From NCBI GenBank assembly GCA_020426595.1, contig JAGQPS010000012.1, positions 1-33,309 of the forward strand: DNA of 33,309 bases, given 5' to 3'. The stretch is from Planctomycetales bacterium (lineage in GTDB: Bacteria; Planctomycetota; Planctomycetia; Pirellulales; Pirellulaceae). The notes beneath the pieces are model-generated. The model saw nothing but the letters and a program-made list of their open reading frames with translations, searched no databases and was not told the origin of the DNA. Every line of letters begins with the position of its first letter. Position 1 is the stretch's first letter. The translations under genes and the position numbers were made by a program. Shown piece after piece: positions 16,726 to 23,584 of the stretch.

Positions 16726-17909
16726 GGATCGCCACGTCGATGCGAACGACGGGAAGGCGTTGGACCCGTCTTCCGCTCGGGCTCTTGATTGCGGCGTTAC
16801 TCGCGTCCGCCGCCTGGGGACAAACATTGCCCAACGAGTACGGCGGTTGGAGTGGCCGTACCTCGCGTCGCAGTCTCAATGGATTCTCGGCGTTCTCCGA
16901 GTTGCTACGAGATCGGGGGCATACCGTCCGCACGTGGCGGCAGCTCACTCCGACGATCGAAAGCTATGACACGATCATTTGGATTCCCGCCGGGGATCGG
17001 CAAATCACGGGAGATGAGTCCGATCGGATCGCCCGATGGCTCGACGACGGCTATGAGCGAACGTTGATTCTGGTGCTCAAGGACTATGACGCGACGCGGG
17101 ATTATCTCGAGGACGTCATGCCTCAGACCCAAGGGACCCAGGCCCAGCGTTATCGCCGCGAATGGGAGCTCATCGTGGCTCGCGATCAGACGTCTCCGGA
17201 TGTGGCCGGCATTGGTGATGGCGTGGAGTTCGCCGATCCTGGGCCGGTTCAGGGGCGGACCGTGGCGAGTCGACTCAGTGGTCCCTGGGCTCAGCAAGTG
17301 TCGGGGCCAACACGCATCGTGACTCGTCGCACGTTGAAGCTTCCGTTAAATCCGATAGGTGGTTCGCCAACCACGAGCCTTCTGCTCGGCGCCGATGGCA
17401 AGCCGTTCGTGTACGAGATACGAAACTACTCCCGGTATCCCAACAGCCGTGTCATCGTCGTGGCGAATGGCTCATTCCTCGTCAATTATGGTTTCACGCG
17501 GGAAGGCAACCGCGAGTTGGCCAACTTGTTGGCCGACGAGATTCCCTATGACGAGCCGGTCCTGTTCCTGGAGAGTGGCGAGCAGGAAATGTCGGTGAGC
17601 GATGAGGAACCGGAACTGCCGACGTTTTGGGATTGGATGAAGACCTGGCCGTTGTCATTTCTTTTTCCGCATCTCATTCTCGTCGGCGTGCTGACTTATT
17701 TCGTGTACGTTCCGCTGTTCGGACGTCCACGCCGATTGCCCCCGCCATCGCGCAGCGATTTGGGGCAACATGTCGATTCCGTCGCGGCGCTCCTCCAGCG
17801 TGATGGTGATCACGAGCGAGCCACGCGCATTTTGAATCATTACCGTGAACAAGTTCGGCAGGACTCGCGCGGCTTGGGTGTCGCCTCGGGTCGTCGTCGC
17901 AAATCTTGA
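16722..17909 (+). CDS. DUF4350 domain membrane protein
   Basis: This encodes 395 residues from ATG 16722, which overlaps the previous stop as ATGA and has AGGAGGT eight bases upstream. A signal peptide ends near ASAAWGQ (about 33). Residues 45-270 form an alpha/beta domain resembling the DUF4350 (glutamine-amidotransferase-like) fold: 'GFSAFSELLRDRGHTVRTW', YDTIIWIPAG and 'SRVIVVANGSFLVNYG'. No amidotransferase Cys is apparent, so a binding rather than catalytic role is likely. A membrane helix at about 312-332 (LILVGVLTYFVYVPLF) leads to a basic cytoplasmic tail of about 60 residues. With the signal peptide cleaved, the domain would face the periplasm and the tail could contact MoxR (inference). 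Confidence 0.87.
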   Translation: MRIATSMRTTGRRWTRLPLGLLIAALLASAAWGQTLPNEYGGWSGRTSRRSLNGFSAFSELLRDRGHTVRTWRQLTPTIESYDTIIWIPAGDRQITGDESDRIARWLDDGYERTLILVLKDYDATRDYLEDVMPQTQGTQAQRYRREWELIVARDQTSPDVAGIGDGVEFADPGPVQGRTVASRLSGPWAQQVSGPTRIVTRRTLKLPLNPIGGSPTTSLLLGADGKPFVYEIRNYSRYPNSRVIVVANGSFLVNYGFTREGNRELANLLADEIPYDEPVLFLESGEQEMSVSDEEPELPTFWDWMKTWPLSFLFPHLILVGVLTYFVYVPLFGRPRRLPPPSRSDLGQHVDSVAALLQRDGDHERATRILNHYREQVRQDSRGLGVASGRRRKS

Positions 17910-17921
17910 GAGTGCATCCCG

Positions 17922-19286
17922 ATGAGTTCTCCTTCCCAATCTCCCGGCGACGGCGCGCCGATCGAATTCAACTGTCCGACGTGCGGAGCCCGACTCCGTG
18001 TCGCCCACGAGCTCGCCGGCCGGGCGGTACGTTGTTCCAAATGCACGACCCAACTCAAGGTGCCGACCGCATCGAACGTCAACCCGACGGCTCCGGTAAG
18101 CCAGACCGCGGCGAATCCCACCGCGTCCAGCTCTTCCGCGCCGAGTCCTCCCGCGCGGAGCCCCGCGGCACAACCAGCGGATAGTTTGTTTGCCGAGGAT
18201 GGCGCGGAGACATTCTCTCCGCCGACTCGGACTTCCCCCATGTCCTCCGCGCCGCCGGCGACTTCCGAACCGACGGGGCGTCGCTCGATCAAGGAAATGC
18301 TCTCGGCGAGTGGCAAATATGAGACGCGTGATACGCCCACGCGGCGTCTGTTCGATCGCGTTGTCGAGCAGGTTTCCAAGATCTATGTCGGCCAGGACGA
18401 GCTCGTTTTGGGCACCTTGGTGGCGTTGTTCTCGAGCGGACACGTGTTGATCGAAAGCGTGCCTGGATTGGGCAAGACGCTATTCGTGCGCACGCTCGGG
18501 CGAGTCCTGGGATGTGACTTTGGCCGCATTCAGTTCACGGCCGACTTGATGCCATCGGATATCACCGGCGCCCCGATTTTCAATGTGAAGGAACAAGAGT
18601 TCCTGTTCCGGCCCGGTCCCGTATTCACTCAGGTCCTGCTGGCCGATGAAATCAACCGGGCTCCGGCCAAGACGCATGCCGCGTTGCTCGAGATCATGCA
18701 AGAGTATCGCGTGACCGTGGATGGGACGTCGCATCGACTCACGAGACCCTTTCTCGTCATCGCCACCCAGAACCCCGTGGAGTCGGAGGGAACGTACAAC
18801 CTCCCCGAGGCTCAGTTGGACCGGTTCATGTTCAAGCTGATCGCCGATTATCCCACCGAGGCCGAAGAGGCCCAAATTCTTGAGATGCACAGTCGTCAAA
18901 TTGATGTGGGTAAGCGGATCGAGGAGGAACTGGAACAAGTCACGACGCCGGAGGAAATCCTTCGAGCGACGCAAGAGAATGCATCGGTGCGAGTCGATCC
19001 CAAGTTGGTGGAATACATCAATCGACTGGTCCGCGCGACTCGCGAATGGCCTCAGTTCTATCTGGGAGCCTCGCCTCGAGCCGGCTTGGCCTTGATGCAA
19101 GGCGCGCGGACGCTCGCGGCCTTCTGCGGCCGCGACTATGCCATTCCGGACGACGTCGTGCAAATCGCCTTGCCCGTACTGCGTCACCGAGTCGTGCTTA
19201 CCGCCGAGGCGGAAGTGGAGCAATTGACGGTCGATGGAATCCTGGGCGAGATGATGCGCACGATTGAAGTCCCGAGGCTTTCATGA
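17922..19286 (+). CDS. MoxR-type AAA+ ATPase with N-terminal zinc ribbon
   Basis: This encodes 454 residues, starting 12 bp after the DUF4350 stop. Residues 16-47 form a treble CxxC pair (Cys18/Cys21 and Cys38/Cys41) within FNCPTCGARLRV and RCSKC, a zinc ribbon of the kind common in planctomycete proteins. An Ala/Pro/Ser linker (about 48-130) follows. The AAA+ domain has Walker A VPGLGKT (Lys185), Walker B LLADEIN (Asp242, Glu243), ATQNPVESEGTYNLPEAQLDRF with sensor and arginine-finger elements, and the MoxR lid domain. MoxR ATPases act as chaperones that mature or activate vWA-containing partners. Typical MoxR proteins are about 320 residues and lack the zinc ribbon. The DUF58 start overlaps the stop (ATGA), fixing the functional pair. 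Confidence 0.95.
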   Translation: MSSPSQSPGDGAPIEFNCPTCGARLRVAHELAGRAVRCSKCTTQLKVPTASNVNPTAPVSQTAANPTASSSSAPSPPARSPAAQPADSLFAEDGAETFSPPTRTSPMSSAPPATSEPTGRRSIKEMLSASGKYETRDTPTRRLFDRVVEQVSKIYVGQDELVLGTLVALFSSGHVLIESVPGLGKTLFVRTLGRVLGCDFGRIQFTADLMPSDITGAPIFNVKEQEFLFRPGPVFTQVLLADEINRAPAKTHAALLEIMQEYRVTVDGTSHRLTRPFLVIATQNPVESEGTYNLPEAQLDRFMFKLIADYPTEAEEAQILEMHSRQIDVGKRIEEELEQVTTPEEILRATQENASVRVDPKLVEYINRLVRATREWPQFYLGASPRAGLALMQGARTLAAFCGRDYAIPDDVVQIALPVLRHRVVLTAEAEVEQLTVDGILGEMMRTIEVPRLS

Positions 19287-20887
19287 TCGCTTTGCTGGCT
19301 CAAGGCATCCTTCCCATCGATGCCGACGACTTCGTACGCGGGCTAACCGACTGGATCGTATCGGCTCCGGTCATTTTCCTGGGGTTGGCGGCGTTGCCGT
19401 TGTTGCTCCTGAGCAGCTCCTTCAAGATCCATCCCTCGACGAGCTTGTTGCGCTGGGTCTTGGTGTTGGCCGCGGCGTCGATCGTCGCGATCGGCGAGTC
19501 GACGGCGCGCGCCTTGGGAGGCATCTCCACGGCGCTCGCGGTCGGTTATCTCGTGGCGGATTGGTTTCCTCGTGTCGGCTCGTGGGAGAAGCGATTCGTC
19601 TTTCGCTTCCTCATGTTTTCCCTCATCCTGCCACCATTGTTGATCACGGCGACGTCGCCGGTCACGTTGCTGCTGTGGGATGTGGGATTGGTTTTATTCG
19701 GCGCGGCCGATTTGTTGACCCTGCCTCGACTCGGCAAGCTTGAGATCGTCCGCAAGACGCTGCGCATCGCCTCGTTACGAAAGCGTCACGAAGTCGAGTT
19801 GACCGTCGTCAACCATTCGTCTTGGACGATGCGAATTCTATTGATTGACGACCGGCCTCAAGGCTGGGAAGCGACTCCCCATGATTTTGATTTGCGGCTG
19901 CGCCCTCGGACTCGCATGATCTTTCCGTATCGAGTCGTACCGAGCCAACGCGGTGGTTTTCGGCTCGCCTGTGTCTACGTGCGGGGCCGGAGTGGGATGG
20001 GACTTTGGAATCGAGACGCGAAGATCCCGTGCGATTCCGAGATCAAGGTCTTTCCCGACATGGCTCAACTACGGGAATACGCGCTCCTGGCTCGCACGAA
20101 TCGACTGCGGCAGATGGGTGTACGACGCACGCGGCGCATTGGTCAGGACAATGAGTTCGAACGACTCCGTGATTACACGGTGGACGATAATTTTCGACAT
20201 ATCGAATGGCGGGCGACGGCGCGTCGCAATCGCCTGACCGTCAAGGACTTTCAGGCCAACCAAAGCCAGCGTTTGGTTTTCATGCTCGATTGCGGTCGCA
20301 TGATGACGAATGAATCGCAGGGAATCGCCCTGCTTGATCACGCGATGAATAGCGTACTCATGGCGAGTTACGTCGCGCTGCAACAAGGAGATTCGGTCGG
20401 CTTGTTGTGCTTCAGCGATCAGATCCATTGCTATGTGCCTCCGAAGGGAGGCATGAAACAGATGAATCAATTGCTGCATGCCGTGTTCGACCAGCATCCC
20501 CGATTGGTCGAGAGCCGCTACGACGAGGCGTTCCTGCACTTGCGGACACAGTGCTCGAAGCGGTCGCTGGTCGTCTTGTTGACCAATGTCGTGGACGAAG
20601 TGAACGGCCAGCAAGTGTCGCGGTACCTCTCGAGTCTCGTCGGTCGCCACCTGCCTCTCGGCGTTTTTCTGCGTGACCATAGCCTGTTCGATCGAGCCGA
20701 TTGGCAGGCTAGAAACGAGACCGAGTTCTACCAAGCCGCGGCCGCGGCCGAGATCTTGAACTGGCGTCACCAAGTGCTCGTCCATCTGACCCACCAAGGC
20801 GTGCTGGCCATCGACTCGTTCCCCGAGGAGCTCACGGCCCCTCTCGTCAACGAGTATCTCGACATCAAAGCCCGCCATTTGCTGTGA
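19283..20887 (+). CDS. DUF58 domain membrane protein
   Basis: This encodes 534 residues, overlapping moxR as ATGA. Membrane helices lie in the first 140 residues (VIFLGLAALPLLLLSSSF, LRWVLVLAAASIVAIG and ILPPLLITATSPVTLLL). A beta-rich segment follows, then the DUF58 signature at about 287-325: FERLRDYTVDDNFRHIEW and ATARRNRLTVKDF. The following segment (LVFMLDCGRMM to VVLLTNVVDE) is vWA-like, but the DxSxS metal site reads DCGRM. DUF58 proteins are usual partners of MoxR ATPases; the pair is thought to be chaperone and client at the membrane. It is longer than common DUF58 proteins (about 300-440 residues), mainly through the N-terminal membrane part. It is the last gene of the operon. Confidence 0.93.
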   Translation: MIALLAQGILPIDADDFVRGLTDWIVSAPVIFLGLAALPLLLLSSSFKIHPSTSLLRWVLVLAAASIVAIGESTARALGGISTALAVGYLVADWFPRVGSWEKRFVFRFLMFSLILPPLLITATSPVTLLLWDVGLVLFGAADLLTLPRLGKLEIVRKTLRIASLRKRHEVELTVVNHSSWTMRILLIDDRPQGWEATPHDFDLRLRPRTRMIFPYRVVPSQRGGFRLACVYVRGRSGMGLWNRDAKIPCDSEIKVFPDMAQLREYALLARTNRLRQMGVRRTRRIGQDNEFERLRDYTVDDNFRHIEWRATARRNRLTVKDFQANQSQRLVFMLDCGRMMTNESQGIALLDHAMNSVLMASYVALQQGDSVGLLCFSDQIHCYVPPKGGMKQMNQLLHAVFDQHPRLVESRYDEAFLHLRTQCSKRSLVVLLTNVVDEVNGQQVSRYLSSLVGRHLPLGVFLRDHSLFDRADWQARNETEFYQAAAAAEILNWRHQVLVHLTHQGVLAIDSFPEELTAPLVNEYLDIKARHLL

Positions 20888-21348
20888 CTCCGCCCACCAT
20901 CGGTGGTGTCTTGGGTTGCCGCCGCACCCTCCGTCGCTAGCGCTGGAAGTGCCTCCCGAACCGCGGTGGGATTGTCGGGCTCGGTCCGTACCGAGCGTCA
21001 CCTGACGACGATGCGGGCTTGGACAAGAGTCACTCCCCGCGATGGAGTGAACGAGGGGACGCGTGCAAGTCGTGGCGGCATTCAGGTTGTACCGAGAGTC
21101 ACGTCTTTGGGGCTTTCGCGTTCGAGCCGCGTCCGCGGGTGACTCCGCCGATGGTTGCTCTCGGGCAACATCCTATTCGTGACTCGTTGCGGGAAGGCAT
21201 CGCGGTCCGTTCATGGCGTGCGCTTGTCCGCACCTTCGGTCGAATTGTCCTCTGTTCCGCGCCGGATCGGCTTCAACGGGCCATCCATGACATAGGTTTG
21301 CACCTGACGGGCCAGTTCCGCTAATCACGAGACAAGTGTCACTGCGTC
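20888..21348. other. Intergenic gap between DUF58 and the response regulators
   Basis: This gap of 461 bp has no convincing gene; short open frames at 20903-21142 and 21019-21324 lack ribosome binding sites or recognisable motifs. It contains small inverted repeats (CACCA/TGGTG at 20895-20908 and TCACTCC/GGAGTGA near 21030-21050). The heptamer GTGACTC, counted on both strands, occurs five times between 20884 and 21185. Confidence 0.55.
20895..20908 (+). terminator. Short hairpin just after the DUF58 stop
   Basis: CACCA and TGGTG pair across a TCGG tetraloop, eight bases after the DUF58 stop. There is no T-run, so a terminator role is uncertain. Confidence 0.25.
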
Positions 21349-21801
21349 ATGAGTATTCAAAGCTCCAGCCACGAAACTCTGCTCGCGAGCGTCGATCGTG
21401 ACGCGCCTCGCGTGCTGATGATCGATGACGATCCCGATATCACATGGTTCGTCAAGGTCGCGCTGGCGTACGACAATGTCATCGTGCTGCGTGACCATGA
21501 CGGTCAACGAGGCTCGTTGGATGCGTTGCAGGAATCGCCCGACTTGATCCTGACCGATTTGGATATGCCTCGACGCAATGGACACGAGGTGATTCACTTC
21601 GTGAGGTCCCATCCCGATCTGAAACACCTTCCGATCGTGGTGGTCACCAGCTCCAAGGAACCAGGAATCAAGGAGCGGGTGTTGAGCGAGGGAGCCAATG
21701 GCTTCGTTAGCAAGCCAATCGATATTCCGACGCTCAAACGCGAATTGGGACGTTGGTTGCCGAAACGCGGCGAGGCGGATTCGATGAATCGCAAGCCCTA
21801 A
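21349..21801 (+). CDS. Single-domain response regulator (CheY-like)
   Basis: This encodes 150 residues. Only a receiver domain is present: the acidic pocket Asp26-Asp28 in VLMIDDDPD, phosphoacceptor Asp70 in ILTDLDMP, Thr100 in VVVTSS and Lys122 in VSKP, all canonical. There is no DNA-binding or enzymatic output domain. Such proteins relay phosphate or act by protein-protein contact after phosphorylation by a histidine kinase, but no kinase gene is in the window. A second receiver gene follows 92 bp later. The N-terminal 20 residues are an unstructured extension. No clear Shine-Dalgarno is seen before the ATG, so the start is moderately sure. Confidence 0.92.
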   Translation: MSIQSSSHETLLASVDRDAPRVLMIDDDPDITWFVKVALAYDNVIVLRDHDGQRGSLDALQESPDLILTDLDMPRRNGHEVIHFVRSHPDLKHLPIVVVTSSKEPGIKERVLSEGANGFVSKPIDIPTLKRELGRWLPKRGEADSMNRKP

Positions 21802-21893
21802 CCGACCACGACAAGTCGCCAAACCTGGCGAAGTTCGAGAATAGCAAGAGATCACTGATCACTTATCTAGAAGTGCGAAAGCGAGTGTGAGCC

Positions 21894-22271
21894 ATGCGAA
21901 TCCTATTCGTTGAGGATGATCCCGGTTTTCAAAAACTCTCCAGTACCGTCGCGCGACGTGCTGGGCATGAATGCGTGTCGGTGGAAACGGTCGCCGGCGC
22001 CCGCGCCCTGCTTCAACAGGACTCCTTCGATCTGCTCGCTCTCGACCTTGAATTGCCCGATGGAGACGGTTTGGAGGTCTGCCAGCAGGCTCTATGCGAC
22101 TTCCACCGCGACGTGCCCATGGTGATCATCACCGGCAACAAGCGTGACCAACTCGAACAGGGTTGCCAGGAGTTGGGATTGGCTCTCATCGAGAAGGGGC
22201 CCGAATTCGCGCCCACGTTCCGCAACTTGCTCGAGCGGCTCGAAACAAGCGTGGCGAACGCGCAGTCGTAG
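21894..22271 (+). CDS. Single-domain response regulator, atypical active site
   Basis: This encodes 125 residues, a stand-alone receiver domain. The acidic pocket is ILFVEDDP (Glu7, Asp8, Asp9), the phosphoacceptor is Asp51 in LALDLELPDGDG and Thr80 lies in VIITGNK. The conserved Lys aligns with Lys101 but is followed by Gly instead of the usual cis-Pro, and the final helix is short. It probably receives phosphate from an unlinked kinase or phosphotransfer protein. It ends at a strong terminator 22 bp downstream. The repeat GATCACTGATCACT lies about 30 bp before the start. Confidence 0.9.
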   Translation: MRILFVEDDPGFQKLSSTVARRAGHECVSVETVAGARALLQQDSFDLLALDLELPDGDGLEVCQQALCDFHRDVPMVIITGNKRDQLEQGCQELGLALIEKGPEFAPTFRNLLERLETSVANAQS

Positions 22272-22293
22272 AAACCAATCAAGTCGAAAGAAC

Positions 22294-22330
22294 AAAACGG
22301 CGGCGCGGCCTTGGCTCGCGTCGCCGTTTT
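22294..22330. terminator. Bidirectional rho-independent terminator
   Basis: AAAACGGCG at 22294-22302 pairs with CGCCGTTTT at 22322-22330, and the stem continues inward with GCGCG against CGCGT including one G-T pair, about 15 bp in all with a seven-base loop. The A-run on the left and T-run on the right let it work on both strands. It lies between the convergent response regulator and oxidoreductase genes. Confidence 0.85.
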
Positions 22331-22371
22331 CCATTGGTAGGCATGGTTCGCCGAGGAGGGGCGAACGAGTG

Positions 22372-23418
22372 TCAACCGACGGCGACTTCCCCACCGGTCA
22401 CGACGCTTTGCGTCACGGCATGGCAGATGGCGATCGCATCACGAGCGAGGGAACCGCCGAGAAGTCCCGAAGGCTCGCCCGTCTCGATCGCTCGCCGCAA
22501 TTCGCTCATCTCTCCCACGAACCCATCGATGTCGTCGTGCGGGCCGAGATCGGGGCGCCGCACTTCTCCGTCCGCCGTGAGAATCTTGAGCGGCATGATC
22601 TCCACTTGCCCGTCGCTGAACGCGGCCAGCTCGAACTGCAACGTGGCCCGCTCCAGTTGGAGTTCGAAGCCATGAGTGAAGGGGCGCCCTTGGGAATTGA
22701 TGACCCCTCCGGTCGCTCCCACGGTGACCTGCGAATCCGCGAAACGAAACACCGCTTGGAACGATTCCACGACCTCGCCCCGCATCCGTCCCACCGCGGT
22801 GACACCGCTTGGCATGCCAAACAGAGCCCGGATGAAATGGGCATCGTGGACGTGCAAGTCGACGACCGGACCGCCGACCTGCCGCGCGTCATAGAAATCG
22901 GATAGCCAGGTCGGGTCCGAGATCAGACGCTTGAACGACCCACCGATCGGACGCCCAAACTCCCCCGACTCAACCAACTCGCGGGCGGCGGCGAACTCGG
23001 GAAAGAACGGGAGTACATGGCCCACCAGCAGTTGGCGATCCGCCTCGCGCGCGGCGGCGACCAGTCGGTCGCAGTCCTCAAGGGACACCGCTAGGGGCTT
23101 TTCGCAGAACACATGCTTGCCATGAGCGAAGGCGAGGGAGGCCGCCTCGTAATGCATGTGCGGTGGCAGGCAAATATCGACGACATCGATATTCGGGTCG
23201 GCGACGAGCTTCGACAAATCCTCGTACGCTTGGACTCCCTCGAGATCGACTTGCGTTCCTGGCGGCCCAAAATTGCCACGAATGCCGGTCCAGTCACCGC
23301 GACGCTTCGCCGCATCTCGAGTCGCGATCGCTCCGACTTCGATCCCTTCGCTCCGCTGGTAGGCCAACCAGTGGATCCAGCCCATGAACCCGATACCGAC
23401 GATGCCAACTCGAACCAT
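22372..23418 (-). CDS. Gfo/Idh/MocA family oxidoreductase
   Basis: This encodes 348 residues from ATG 23416-23418, with AAGGAG ten bases upstream. The Rossmann motif VGIVGIGFMG opens the protein, CEKP with Lys107 is the family's catalytic or cofactor-binding motif, and a GGPVVDLHVHDAHF segment carries Asp187 and His191 at the substrate site. These enzymes oxidise or reduce sugars and cyclitols using NAD(P)(H). The substrate cannot be predicted. There is no Tat or Sec signal, unlike many planctomycete family members, so it should be cytoplasmic. It faces the response regulators across a bidirectional terminator and follows the TPR-type gene at 166 bp with a terminator between, so it probably has its own promoter. 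Confidence 0.95.
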   Translation of the reverse strand: MVRVGIVGIGFMGWIHWLAYQRSEGIEVGAIATRDAAKRRGDWTGIRGNFGPPGTQVDLEGVQAYEDLSKLVADPNIDVVDICLPPHMHYEAASLAFAHGKHVFCEKPLAVSLEDCDRLVAAAREADRQLLVGHVLPFFPEFAAARELVESGEFGRPIGGSFKRLISDPTWLSDFYDARQVGGPVVDLHVHDAHFIRALFGMPSGVTAVGRMRGEVVESFQAVFRFADSQVTVGATGGVINSQGRPFTHGFELQLERATLQFELAAFSDGQVEIMPLKILTADGEVRRPDLGPHDDIDGFVGEMSELRRAIETGEPSGLLGGSLARDAIAICHAVTQSVVTGGEVAVG

Positions 23419-23526
23419 CGCGTAAGTACTCCTTGTCAGTCGCGGGCGACCTGATTGGCGGCGCGGCGCGCCGGCTCAATGGCGGCCCGCTGATGGCTTC
23501 CTCGACGAACCTGAAAACGCCTCTCG

Positions 23527-23562
23527 AGCCGCCTGCCCGATCTCGGATTCGTACAGGCGGCT
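23527..23562 (-). terminator. Hairpin terminator after the SEC-C-like/TPR gene
   Basis: AGCCGCCTG at 23527-23535 pairs perfectly with CAGGCGGCT at 23554-23562, with an 18-base loop. On the minus strand a TTTT run (23514-23517) follows nine bases after the stem. It lies 23 bp downstream of the stop of the leftward gene. Confidence 0.5.
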
Positions 23563-23584
23563 GAGGGATCGAAACGACGAGGCA

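Noticed and set aside
20069-21001. 310-codon leftward open frame opposite the DUF58 gene
   Set aside because: It is antisense to the DUF58 signature and lacks any domain; it is a GC-driven shadow.
21019-21324. Rightward open frame ahead of the response regulators
   Set aside because: It has no Shine-Dalgarno and no domain, and its composition is unlike neighbouring genes.
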